DNA of 64,000 nucleotides, from the NCBI RefSeq assembly GCF_022548875.1, contig NZ_JAKZEW010000018.1:291-64290 (forward strand), in the 5' to 3' direction. The position numbers were made by a program, and so were the translations under genes. The DNA is from Glycomyces sp. L485. GTDB taxonomy: Bacteria; Actinomycetota; Actinomycetes; Mycobacteriales; Micromonosporaceae. The notes under the pieces were generated by a model. The model did no database searches and had not been told where the DNA came from. It saw only the letters and a program-made list of their open reading frames with translations. Shown in pieces: positions 26,395 to 34,412 of the stretch; position 1 is the first letter of the stretch; each line of letters starts with the position of its first letter.

Positions 26395-28356
26395 GTGGTC
26401 GACGCCGGGAAACCCACACCTGAGCGGAAGCGGTTTTTCCGGAGACCGTTGGTCTGGATCCTGCTCATCGCAGTGATCGCGGTACTCATCGGCACGTTCT
26501 TCTCCGGCGGCTCCGACTACGAGGAGGCGACGACCTCCGAGGTCCTCAGCGAGATCAACTCCGGAAACGTCTCTGAGGCCACCATCCTCGACAAGGAGCA
26601 GCTGGTCCAGCTGGATCTGGGCAGCGGCGACCAGATCGAGGCCTACGTGCCCTCGGGCATGACCGAGACGGTCGCCCAGACCCTCGAAGAGGGCAACGTC
26701 GACTTCAACACCGAAGTCAACGAGACGTCGGTGTTCGTCTCGTTCCTGCTGAGCCTCCTGCCGATCGTCCTCATCGTCCTGCTTCTGCTGTTCTTCATGT
26801 CACAGATGCAGGGCGGCGGCTCGCGCGTCCTCAGCTTCGGCAAGTCCAAGGCCAAGATGGTCTCCAAGGACACCCCGAAGACCACCTTCGACGACGTCGC
26901 CGGCTCCGACGAGGCCGTCGAGGAACTCAAGGAGATCAAGGACTTCCTGGAGGACCCCAAGAAGTACCAGGAGCTCGGCGCGAAGATCCCCAAGGGCGTC
27001 CTGCTGTTCGGCCCTCCCGGCACCGGCAAGACCCTGCTGGCCCGCGCCGTCGCCGGCGAGGCCGGCGTGCCGTTCTACTCCATCTCGGGTTCGGACTTCG
27101 TGGAGATGTTCGTCGGCGTCGGCGCCTCCCGCGTGCGTGACCTGTTCACGCAGGCGAAGGAGAACTCCCCCGCGATCGTCTTCGTCGACGAGATCGACGC
27201 CGTCGGCCGCCACCGCGGCGCCGGCATGGGCGGCGGCCACGACGAGCGCGAGCAGACCCTCAACCAGCTGCTCGTCGAGATGGACGGCTTCGACACCCGC
27301 GGCGGCGTCATCCTCATCGCCGCCACCAACCGCCCCGACATCCTCGACCCCGCGCTGCTGCGTCCGGGCCGCTTCGACCGCCAGATCCCCGTGGACGCCC
27401 CCGACAAGGAGGGCCGCGCGGCGATCCTGTCCGTCCACGCCAAGGGCAAGCCGTTCGTCCCCGATGTCAAGTTCGACACCATCGCTCGCCGCACCCCCGG
27501 ATTCTCCGGTGCCGACCTCGAGAACGTCATCAACGAAGCGGCGCTGCTGACGGCGAGGCGCAACGAGAAGGCCATCTCGAACGACTCGCTCGAAGAGGCC
27601 ATCGACCGCGTCATCGCCGGCCCCGAGCGCAAGGGCCGCGTCATGGGCGAAGAAGAGAAGAAGATGACCGCCTACCACGAGTCCGGTCACGCCCTGGTCG
27701 CCCACGCGCTGCCGCACGCGGCGCCCGTCCACAAGCTCACGATCCTGCCGCGCGGTCGCAGCCTCGGGCACACGCTGGTGCTGCCCACCGAGGACAAGTA
27801 CTCGCAGTCGCGTTCGGAGATGATCGACACCCTCGCCTACGCCCTCGGCGGGCGGGCCGCCGAGGAGCTGGTCTACCACGACCCGACCACCGGCGCGCAG
27901 AACGACATCGAGAAGGCCACCAAGGTCGCCCGCGCGATGGTCACCGAGTACGGCATGTCCGCCAAGCTCGGCGCCGTCAAGTACGGCTCGGCCGACTCCG
28001 AGCCGTTCCTCGGCAAGGAGTACGGCCACGCCCGTGACTACTCCGACGATATCGCCGCGACGATCGACGCCGAGGTCAGGGCCCTCATCGAGATCGCCCA
28101 CGACGAGGCTTACGCGATCCTCACCGAGTACCGCGACGTGCTCGACCAGATGGTCGTCGAGCTGCTCGAAAAGGAGACGCTCAACCAGGAGGACCTGGCC
28201 GTGATCGCCGAGCGCGTCGAGAAGCGCCCGCCGATGTCGCCGTACAACGGCACCTCCAGCCGCAAGCCTTCGGGAAAGCCGCCCGTGTCGACGCCGAACG
28301 GGTCGAAACCCATCAGCGTGACCGAGCCCACCGAAGAAGCCGAGCCGCAGTCGTAA
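26395..28356 (+). CDS. ftsH: ATP-dependent zinc metalloprotease FtsH
   Basis: This 653-residue membrane AAA+ protease degrades unassembled or damaged membrane proteins. Two helices (about 19-36 and 113-135) flank a periplasmic domain. The P-loop GPPGTGKT is at 206-213, Walker B is IVFVDEID, the second region of homology has [18 protein letters not shown], and the zinc motif HESGH is at 428-432. The tail is Pro/Ser/Glu-rich. I chose GTG at 26395 because AGGAGGAAG sits just upstream; an ATG 33 bases earlier would put that site inside the gene. folE follows after nine bases. Confidence 0.96.
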   Translation: MVDAGKPTPERKRFFRRPLVWILLIAVIAVLIGTFFSGGSDYEEATTSEVLSEINSGNVSEATILDKEQLVQLDLGSGDQIEAYVPSGMTETVAQTLEEGNVDFNTEVNETSVFVSFLLSLLPIVLIVLLLLFFMSQMQGGGSRVLSFGKSKAKMVSKDTPKTTFDDVAGSDEAVEELKEIKDFLEDPKKYQELGAKIPKGVLLFGPPGTGKTLLARAVAGEAGVPFYSISGSDFVEMFVGVGASRVRDLFTQAKENSPAIVFVDEIDAVGRHRGAGMGGGHDEREQTLNQLLVEMDGFDTRGGVILIAATNRPDILDPALLRPGRFDRQIPVDAPDKEGRAAILSVHAKGKPFVPDVKFDTIARRTPGFSGADLENVINEAALLTARRNEKAISNDSLEEAIDRVIAGPERKGRVMGEEEKKMTAYHESGHALVAHALPHAAPVHKLTILPRGRSLGHTLVLPTEDKYSQSRSEMIDTLAYALGGRAAEELVYHDPTTGAQNDIEKATKVARAMVTEYGMSAKLGAVKYGSADSEPFLGKEYGHARDYSDDIAATIDAEVRALIEIAHDEAYAILTEYRDVLDQMVVELLEKETLNQEDLAVIAERVEKRPPMSPYNGTSSRKPSGKPPVSTPNGSKPISVTEPTEEAEPQS

Positions 28357-28365
28357 GCTTGTTCG

Positions 28366-29004
28366 ATGGCTGAACTCGACCACCTGGCCGCCCGCCTCCT
28401 CGACGGCCGCATCAACGGCAGTCCCGTCGAGGCCGCGGTCGACCTGCCCCGCATCGAAGCCGCCGTCCGCGAAATCCTCACCGCCGTAGGCGAGGACCCC
28501 GACCGGGAGGGCCTCAAGGAGACCCCGCGGCGCGTCGCCCGCGCCTACGCCGAACTGTTCGCCGGGCTCCGCGTCGACCCCGACCAAGTCCTGAAGACCG
28601 CGTTCGACGAGGACCACAACGAGCTCATCCTCGTGCGCGATATCGAGGTGCAGTCGTTCTGCGAGCACCACCTGCTGCCGTTCACCGGGGTCGCGCACGT
28701 CGGCTACATCCCCGGCGCCGCCGGGCGGGTCGCCGGGCTCTCGAAGCTGGCCCGGCTCGTCGAGGTGTACTCGCGGCGGCCGCAGGTACAGGAGCGGCTG
28801 ACGAGCCAGATCTCCGACCAGTTGTACAAGTCGCTCGAAGCGAGCGGCGTCATCGTCGTCGTCGAATGCGAGCACACGTGCATGTCGATGCGCGGCATCC
28901 GCAAGCAGGGCTCGACGACGGTGACCTCGGCGGTGCGGGGCCTCATGCAGTCGGATGCGAGGACTCGCGCCGAGGCGATGTCGCTGCTGCGCGGCACCGG
29001 CTGA
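28366..29004 (+). CDS. folE: GTP cyclohydrolase I
   Basis: This 212-residue enzyme makes 7,8-dihydroneopterin triphosphate for folate. Zinc ligands are Cys99 and His102 ([10 protein letters not shown]) and Cys172 (EHTCMSMRG). [27 protein letters not shown] is the family core. The gene starts nine bases after ftsH and is surely in the same operon, as in mycobacteria (Rv3610c-Rv3609c). A strong hairpin ends the operon. The other fol genes are not in the window. Confidence 0.97.
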   Translation: MAELDHLAARLLDGRINGSPVEAAVDLPRIEAAVREILTAVGEDPDREGLKETPRRVARAYAELFAGLRVDPDQVLKTAFDEDHNELILVRDIEVQSFCEHHLLPFTGVAHVGYIPGAAGRVAGLSKLARLVEVYSRRPQVQERLTSQISDQLYKSLEASGVIVVVECEHTCMSMRGIRKQGSTTVTSAVRGLMQSDARTRAEAMSLLRGTG

Positions 29005-29019
29005 ACCAGGGCAGTCGAA

Positions 29020-29048
29020 AGGCCGGATGCGCATCGTGCATCCGGCCT
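29020..29048 (+). terminator. Terminator after ftsH-folE
   Basis: AGGCCGGATGC (29020-29030) pairs perfectly with GCATCCGGCCT (29038-29048) around a 7-base loop, 15 bases after the folE stop. A short T/C stretch follows. It can also serve the convergent repeat-protein gene on the minus strand. Confidence 0.85.
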
Positions 29049-29116
29049 CATCGCTCTTCGGTTGAACTGACGCGAGTCCCAGGGGTCTGCGGTTCGCCGA
29101 CCACAGGAGGCTCTTG

Positions 29117-29752
29117 CTACAGGGCTTCGCCGGTGGCCGACTGGAAGTTGCCGTCGGTGCCGGAGGGGGCGTTCGGGTCGCCCGGGTTCGGGTTGTAGGC
29201 CTCGGGGGTCGTCTCGACCTGGTCGAGGTAGCCGTCGCCGGTGGTGTCGGTCATCACGGTGTTGGCGTAGCCGTCGCCGTCGGAGTCGATGCTGACCTCG
29301 TCGACGTAGCCGTCGCCGTCGGTGTCGGAGATGATGGTGTCGGCGTAGCCGTCGCCGGTGGTGTCGGAGGCGACCTGGTCGATCCAGCCGTCGCCATCAG
29401 TGTCGGAGCTGACCTGGTCCACGAGGCCGTCGCCGGAGGTGTCGGAGGCGATCGTGTCGATGTAGGTGTCGCCGTTGGTGTCCATGGCCTCGGACTCGAA
29501 GGTGCCGTTGCCGTCCATGTCCAGATGGAGCTCGTCCGAGACGCCGTCTCCGTCGGTGTCGATCGCGACGGCGTCCGCCACGCCGTCGTGGTTGGAGTCC
29601 ACATAGGTGTTGCCGTCGGCCTCGAAGGTCGCGTCCTCGACGCCGTCGCCGTCGAGGTCGAACGTCTCGACCGTCTCGTAGGTGTCCTCTTCGGCGCCGT
29701 ACTCGTCGGTCTCGACGTCGGCGTCGACCGCGGTGTCGTCGTACTCGCTCAT
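29117..29752 (-). CDS. Acidic protein with ten 13-residue DxDxDG calcium-loop repeats
   Basis: This 211-residue, strongly acidic protein has no signal peptide. Residues 52-181 are exactly ten tandem 13-residue repeats of the type DTDGDGYVDEVSI, with Asp or Asn at 1, 3 and 5 and Gly at 6, as in EF-hand/dockerin/thrombospondin type 3 calcium loops. A preceding segment (32-51) looks like a diverged repeat, and the N-terminal 30 residues are acidic and unordered. The ATG at 29752 has AGAGGA upstream. The C-terminus is Pro/Asn/Gly-rich. Calcium binding is a likely inference; location and role are unknown. Confidence 0.8.
   Translation of the reverse strand: MSEYDDTAVDADVETDEYGAEEDTYETVETFDLDGDGVEDATFEADGNTYVDSNHDGVADAVAIDTDGDGVSDELHLDMDGNGTFESEAMDTNGDTYIDTIASDTSGDGLVDQVSSDTDGDGWIDQVASDTTGDGYADTIISDTDGDGYVDEVSIDSDGDGYANTVMTDTTGDGYLDQVETTPEAYNPNPGDPNAPSGTDGNFQSATGEAL
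29210..29599 (-). repeat. Tandem 39-bp coding repeats (10 copies)
   Basis: This block encodes the ten 13-residue calcium-loop repeats. Copies differ at the third positions and in the last five residues, so the array is diverged rather than freshly duplicated. Confidence 0.8.
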
Positions 29753-29870
29753 CGTTCTGTCCTCTTTCGATCAGTGCTTCGTGAGAAGTGCTCCGTGCTT
29801 ATGGATACGACTCTATGGCAGCCACCAGGGTCCTGAATCCCCAGAGTGTGCCAACCGCCTATCCTTATTC

Positions 29871-29888
29871 CAGCGCTCGCGAGCGCTG
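29871..29888. promoter_or_regulatory. 18-bp perfect palindrome, candidate operator
   Basis: CAGCGCTCGCGAGCGCTG is a perfect palindrome 37 bases before the start of the downstream gene and about 120 bases from the divergent repeat-protein start. It is a good candidate for binding of a dimeric regulator. Confidence 0.5.
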
Positions 29889-29924
29889 TTCTATGCGCGA
29901 TTGTCTGATTTGCCAGGAGTATTG

Positions 29925-30509
29925 GTGGGCCTTGCCGACAACGCCTTCGACATCCCCGACCCGCCGCCGGTGCTGGTCCCCGTTCCGGCGATACGGGTCT
30001 TCGACATGCACTCCGCCAGGGTGGTGAGCGGGGCGCCCGGGAGCGGATGGCAGTTCGACCTGCGGGCCGACGACCCGGTGACACGCGAGGGCCAACTGCT
30101 GGTGCCGCTGATAACCGAGGCCGACTACTACCGGGCCGTGGACGGCGACGGGGACGCCTACGCGAGCCTCGTTCCGGCCGAGGACGTGTGGGTGCAGCAG
30201 GCCGAGCCGAACCCGGACACCTCAACTCCCCCGCCGGGCTACCTCATCGACCGGCTGACCGACCCGGACGCGCCGCCGGTGCGCAAGCCGTACCCGGCCT
30301 CGGACGTCCCGGGGCTGACGGGGCTGCGGGTCTGGTACTGGCACGGCGGAGAGTTCCGCGACGACTTCCGCTGCGTCTCAGAACCGTTCGAGGTCGACGG
30401 GGACTTCTGCGTGCGCGTGGTGGATGAGGCCGGGTGGTACCGGTGGCAGCGAACCGGGCAGCCGCCGAAAGCGACCGACGCGTTCATCCACCACCTGTGG
30501 ACGCAGTGA
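29925..30509 (+). CDS. Hypothetical protein
   Basis: This 194-residue protein is not recognised. It is rich in Pro and Asp, with several aromatic strand-like pieces (RVWYWHGGEFRDDFRCV, EAGWYRWQRTG) that suggest a beta-rich soluble domain. There is no signal peptide. The GTG at 29925 is chosen for the AGGAG site just upstream; the longer reading adds unconserved residues and includes the palindrome. Its 3' end overlaps the convergent LigD polymerase gene by 26 bases. Confidence 0.6.
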   Translation: MGLADNAFDIPDPPPVLVPVPAIRVFDMHSARVVSGAPGSGWQFDLRADDPVTREGQLLVPLITEADYYRAVDGDGDAYASLVPAEDVWVQQAEPNPDTSTPPPGYLIDRLTDPDAPPVRKPYPASDVPGLTGLRVWYWHGGEFRDDFRCVSEPFEVDGDFCVRVVDEAGWYRWQRTGQPPKATDAFIHHLWTQ

Positions 30510-31503
30510 ATTCCTCTCTTGATTCTTGACTCGGAGACCGTTGCCGCCCCCCCCGCTGCCGCAGGTCCGGTAAGCCCACATTCCCGGATTCGCCGCCCAT
30601 GGCCTCCAGACGCTCTAGGGCGGAGGCCGGGGCGGCGGCGTGTTCGTCCATGTCCGCCCACGGGTCGGTCTTCTGCGCGAGGCGCCTGCTGATCGACGCC
30701 GCGGTGAAGCCGTTCGGCGTGAAGCGGCTCAGTTCCCCCCAGTCCAGCGGAGTCGCGACCGAGGCGCCGGGCCTGGCACGCAGCGAGTACGGCGCTACGA
30801 ACGTCTGCCCGAAGCCGTTGCGGTTGACGTCGAGGAAGATCCGGTCACCGCGTCGATTCTTGCGCTGCGCGGTCGTGAGCAGGTCGGGGTCGTCCGCGGC
30901 GAGGTGTTCGGCGATGCCGCCGGCCAGCTCGCGCACGACCGCGAAATCGGCCGAGCGGTCGAGCGGCGCGACCACGTGAAAGCCACGTCCGCCTGTGGCC
31001 TGCACGAACGGCGTCAGTCCGAGCTCGGTGCACAGGTCTCTCGCCCGCCTGGCGACCGAGCGGAGCGTGGCCGCCGAGACGCCTGAGGGCGGGTCCAGGT
31101 CCATCACCAAGCGGTCTGGGTAACCGAGTGCGTCCACCGTCGAGGTCCAGATGTGGAACTCGATGGTGGCCTGGTTCGCCAGGTACAGCAGCGTCGCGGC
31201 GTCGTCGCACACGACGTACCGGACGGCGCCTTCGGCGCGCCGATGCGGCACCTCGACGATCTCGATCCAGTCGGGGAAGTACTCGGACGCGTCCTTCTGG
31301 AAGAACCCGTCGGTCCCGATCCCGTCCGGGTAGCGGCGCATGGTCAGCGGGCGTCCGGCCAGATGCGGGACCATCGCCTCGGCGACCGCCCAATAATGGA
31401 GGAGCATGTCGCCCTTGCTGAAATGGTCTTCAGGAAACAGCTCTTTATCGAGGTTGGACACCTTGATGTCGCGTTCGGCCACGTGGATCGTCGGTGGCGC
31501 CAT
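30484..31503 (-). CDS. ligD: LigD polymerase domain protein (NHEJ primase-polymerase)
   Basis: This 339-residue stand-alone LigD-type primase-polymerase fills gaps at joined double-strand ends, favouring ribonucleotides. The catalytic metal site is Asp135/Asp137 (VMDLDPPSG), with the upstream FFQKDASEYFPDW and the downstream TGGRGFHVVAPLD and RIFLDVNRNGFGQTFVAPYS elements. The last 50 residues are a polar tail. It follows the ligase gene by one base and completes a three-gene operon. In mycobacteria these activities are one polypeptide; here they are separate, as in streptomycetes. Confidence 0.93.
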   Translation of the reverse strand: MAPPTIHVAERDIKVSNLDKELFPEDHFSKGDMLLHYWAVAEAMVPHLAGRPLTMRRYPDGIGTDGFFQKDASEYFPDWIEIVEVPHRRAEGAVRYVVCDDAATLLYLANQATIEFHIWTSTVDALGYPDRLVMDLDPPSGVSAATLRSVARRARDLCTELGLTPFVQATGGRGFHVVAPLDRSADFAVVRELAGGIAEHLAADDPDLLTTAQRKNRRGDRIFLDVNRNGFGQTFVAPYSLRARPGASVATPLDWGELSRFTPNGFTAASISRRLAQKTDPWADMDEHAAAPASALERLEAMGGESGNVGLPDLRQRGGRQRSPSQESREEFTASTGGG

Positions 31504-31504
31504 G

Positions 31505-32446
31505 TCAGATCGTCTCCCTCACCACGTCCTCGGCCGGCTTGTCCGGGCGCTCCCCTCGGTATCGCGGATGGCGCAGCATGCCGTCGGCGGTCCATTCGCC
31601 GAAACCGACCTGCACCACCACCTCCGGGTGGATCCAGTGTGCGCCCCTCTCGCGGACCGGGTCGGCGAACGGGCTCTCGTCCCGGGCCAGTCGGTCCATC
31701 CGCTCGCGCAGTTCGCGCAGGGTTCGCTCGTCGTACCCGGTGCCGACCTTGCCCGCGTACCGCAGCTCGCCACGGCCTTCGTGATAGCCGACGAGCAGCG
31801 CCCCGAAGCCGGTGCGCGAGCCCTGGGGCTCGGTGAAGCCGCCGACCACGAACTCCTGGTCTCGCACGCACTTGAACTTGAGCCAGGCCTTCGACCGGCC
31901 GCTGCGGTACGGCGAGTTCGCGCGCTTGGCGATCAGCCCCTCCCAGCCTCTGCTGCAGGCGTCCTCGAAGTACGCCTCGCCTTCGGTGTTGCGGTAGGCG
32001 GTGTACCGCAGCGGGTCGCGGAAGTCGAACGCGTCCCTCAGGAACCGCTTGCGGTCCCGCAGCGGCAGCCGGGTCAGGTCTCTCCCGTCGTAGGACAACA
32101 GGTCGAACAGGTAGTAGTAGACGTCGACACCGGTCGCGGCGATGCGTGCGGCGCCGGTGAGGTGGATGCGCGCCTGGAGGCGTGCGAAACTCATCAGCTT
32201 GCCGTCGAACGCGACGATCTCGCCGTCGGCGACGAACCGGGGGCCGCCGAGTTCGCCCAGTGCGTCGACGAGCTCCGGGAATCGCTCGTCGAGACGCCGC
32301 TCGTTGCGCGACCACAGCTGCGGCGTGCCCCGATCCCGGACTGCCAGGGCGCGCATGCCGTCGAGTTTCCGCTCGAACAGCCAGTCCGCGTTCGAGAACC
32401 GGCGCTCGGTGAGCGTCGCGAGCATAGGCTGCTGAAATCCGGTCAT
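31505..32446 (-). CDS. ligD: ATP-dependent DNA ligase (LigD ligase domain)
   Basis: This 313-residue protein has the adenylation and OB domains of LigD. The nucleotide-attachment lysine is Lys27 in FERKLDGMRALA. FVADGEIVAFDG, motif IV-like EGLIAKR and the motif V pair WLKFKC are visible. The ATG at 32446 overlaps the stop of the phosphoesterase gene by four bases (ATGA), fixing the start and implying coupled translation. It seals nicks after Ku-guided end alignment. Confidence 0.94.
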   Translation of the reverse strand: MTGFQQPMLATLTERRFSNADWLFERKLDGMRALAVRDRGTPQLWSRNERRLDERFPELVDALGELGGPRFVADGEIVAFDGKLMSFARLQARIHLTGAARIAATGVDVYYYLFDLLSYDGRDLTRLPLRDRKRFLRDAFDFRDPLRYTAYRNTEGEAYFEDACSRGWEGLIAKRANSPYRSGRSKAWLKFKCVRDQEFVVGGFTEPQGSRTGFGALLVGYHEGRGELRYAGKVGTGYDERTLRELRERMDRLARDESPFADPVRERGAHWIHPEVVVQVGFGEWTADGMLRHPRYRGERPDKPAEDVVRETI

Positions 32447-33021
32447 TGGTCCGCGAAGTCCTGGTTGGTGCGCCCGGACAGCACCGACTCGAGCTGCGTC
32501 TTGGCTGGCTTGCGACGCCGGTCGGCGCCCTCGTCGTCGAGCTTGACCAGCAGCCACTCCTCGTCCTCGCCCATCCTCGACAGCGCGAAGCCGCCGGTGA
32601 GCTTCTCGCCGTCCAGCCACACCACGACGTGGCCGTGATCGACTGCGTCGGCCATCGGGACCGCTTTCCCACGCTTCTCGGTGAGGTTGCGGTAGGTGCC
32701 GGCGTCCCAGACGACGACGGTGCCGCCGCCGTACTCGCCCTCCGGTATCCGGCCCTCGAACTCGGCGTAGTCCAGCGGATGGTCCTCGGTATGGATTGCG
32801 AGCCGCTTGTCCGAGGGGTCGAGCGAGGGCCCCTTCGGCACGGCCCAGGATACGAGCACGTCCTCGACCTGCAGCCGGAAGTCGAAGTGCAGTCTTGACG
32901 CCTTGTGGCGCTGGATCACGAATCGGTCGCCCTTGCCCACCTTGCGTCCGCCCGAAGGTTCGCCGGACTTCGACAGGTCCCGTTTCGCCCGGTATCTGTC
33001 CAGCTTGTCGCCCCGCGTCAT
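32443..33021 (-). CDS. ligD: LigD 3'-phosphoesterase domain protein
   Basis: This 192-residue protein is the stand-alone end-healing domain of LigD, which removes 3'-phosphates and ribonucleotides. The active-site region is FVIQRHKASRLHFDFRLQ with His39 and His45, followed by SWAVPKGPSLDP and HPLDYAEFEGRIPEGEYG. The ATG at 33021 gives the family's usual start (LDRYRAKRD). It is first in the minus-strand operon and is divergent from ku across 90 bases, so the whole system probably shares one control region. Confidence 0.92.
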   Translation of the reverse strand: MTRGDKLDRYRAKRDLSKSGEPSGGRKVGKGDRFVIQRHKASRLHFDFRLQVEDVLVSWAVPKGPSLDPSDKRLAIHTEDHPLDYAEFEGRIPEGEYGGGTVVVWDAGTYRNLTEKRGKAVPMADAVDHGHVVVWLDGEKLTGGFALSRMGEDEEWLLVKLDDEGADRRRKPAKTQLESVLSGRTNQDFADQ

Positions 33022-33111
33022 GCGCGGGAGATACCCGGTAGTCGGCCGCAACAAACGAGGAAAGATCACGTATAGAACACGCTCGGCTACTGTCGGTGTC
33101 ATGCTGTGGGC

Positions 33112-33987
33112 ATGCCGGCGATCTGGAAGGGTTCGATCGCGTTCGGGCTGGTGAGCATCCCGGTCAGCCTGCGCTCCGCGACGAGCAGCCACGACATCTC
33201 GATGCACCAGTACCACGCGGCCGACGGGGGCAGGATCCGCTACCAGAAGATCTGCGAACTCGACGATGAGGCCGTCGAGCCCGAGGGGATCGTCAAGGGC
33301 GTGGAGGCCGAGGACGGGGAGGTGGTCCTTCTCGACGAGGACGACCTCGAGGACCTGCCGGTGAGCTCGTCGAAGACGATCGAGGTAGTCCAGTTCGTGA
33401 GCGGCGAGCAGATCGATCCGATCCATTATGAGAAGTCATATTATGTCGAGCCCGGCAAGGCCGCGGCCAAGCCGTACTCGCTGCTGCACGAGGCGCTGCT
33501 CGACTCGGGCAAGATCGCCATCGTGAAAGTCACTTTGCGGCGGCGGGAGAGCCTCGCCGCCCTCCGGCCCCGCGACGAGGTACTGGTGCTGCACACGATG
33601 CTCTGGCCCGACGAGATCCGCCGGCCCGAGGTCGGCGACCTCGGCGGCGAAGCGCGGCAGCAGGAGTTGGACATGGCGGGCACGCTCATCGACACCATGA
33701 CCGGCGACTTCCGACCCGAGGAGTACAGCGACACCTACCAGGAGGCCCTGCAGGACCTCATCGTCGCCAAGAAGGACGGCCGCACAGAAGTAGCCAAGTC
33801 GTCGAAGGAGAAGCCGAAGGCGAATGTCATCAATCTGATGGACGCGCTGAAGCAGAGCGTCGAGGCGAAGGAGGGCAAGCGGAGGCCGGCGAAGAAGGCG
33901 GCCACTCGCAAGAAGACGGCGAAGAAAGCGACGGCGCGCAAGAAGGCGGCGAAGAAGGCGACGGCGCGCAAACGGAAGAGCGCGTGA
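33112..33987 (+). CDS. ku: Non-homologous end joining protein Ku
   Basis: This 291-residue bacterial Ku binds double-strand ends as a homodimer and recruits the ligase. MPAIWKGSIAFGLVSIPVSL at the start is the family signature, so ATG 33112 is chosen over a GTG two codons upstream. The C-terminus has a 45-residue Lys/Ala tail made of repeats like KKATARKKAA, typical of Ku proteins that bridge or cling to DNA. No Shine-Dalgarno is seen. It overlaps the next gene's start by one base (TGATG). Confidence 0.96.
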   Translation: MPAIWKGSIAFGLVSIPVSLRSATSSHDISMHQYHAADGGRIRYQKICELDDEAVEPEGIVKGVEAEDGEVVLLDEDDLEDLPVSSSKTIEVVQFVSGEQIDPIHYEKSYYVEPGKAAAKPYSLLHEALLDSGKIAIVKVTLRRRESLAALRPRDEVLVLHTMLWPDEIRRPEVGDLGGEARQQELDMAGTLIDTMTGDFRPEEYSDTYQEALQDLIVAKKDGRTEVAKSSKEKPKANVINLMDALKQSVEAKEGKRRPAKKAATRKKTAKKATARKKAAKKATARKRKSA

Positions 33988-34412
33988 TGAGCCATGATCG
34001 AACAATTCCCTATGGGAAAGGGACGTTGCAGGCCCGGTATCCGCTGCCGGACTGGGTGGTCGACTCCAAGTTCAAGCAGGGGCTGACGCTGGCTGTCGCC
34101 AATGCGATCAGAGAGGAAGTGGAACGCCGGCCCGGCTTCGAGGGCCCAACCGCCCAACGGGACTATGCCGAGCACGTCACCCAGGCCGTTCGCGACGCGC
34201 TCAAGCCCTGGCTGGACTGGCTGAACGACAGCGTCACCGACGGCTTCAGCTACCCCGGCGACGGTCTCGTGTCCTACATCTTCCAGTTGGCCCTGACGCG
34301 CCCCGGCGAGGCCCCGGACCCCGAGCACTACCGCCAGCTGCTCCGGTCCTACGGCCGGTACCTGGCTCAGCAGGCCGGACACTTCGATGAGTCGACGACT
34401 TCGGCTGGATGA
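33987..34412 (+). CDS. Hypothetical protein cotranscribed with ku
   Basis: This 141-residue protein is not recognised. It contains mostly helical, balanced sequence (VANAIREEVERRPGFEG; AEHVTQAVRDALKPWLDWL; LLRSYGRYLAQQAGHF). The ATG overlaps the ku stop by one base, suggesting coupled expression. Its last 167 bases overlap the tail of holB on the other strand. A link to end joining rests on position only. Confidence 0.65.
   Translation: MSHDRTIPYGKGTLQARYPLPDWVVDSKFKQGLTLAVANAIREEVERRPGFEGPTAQRDYAEHVTQAVRDALKPWLDWLNDSVTDGFSYPGDGLVSYIFQLALTRPGEAPDPEHYRQLLRSYGRYLAQQAGHFDESTTSAG

Noticed and set aside
26800..29034. 744-residue minus-strand open frame
   Set aside because: Antisense of ftsH and folE.
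29114..29836. Val/Gly-rich plus-strand open frame with repeats
   Set aside because: Antisense of the calcium-loop repeats; the DxDGDG reading fits a known metal-loop pattern and has a ribosome site.
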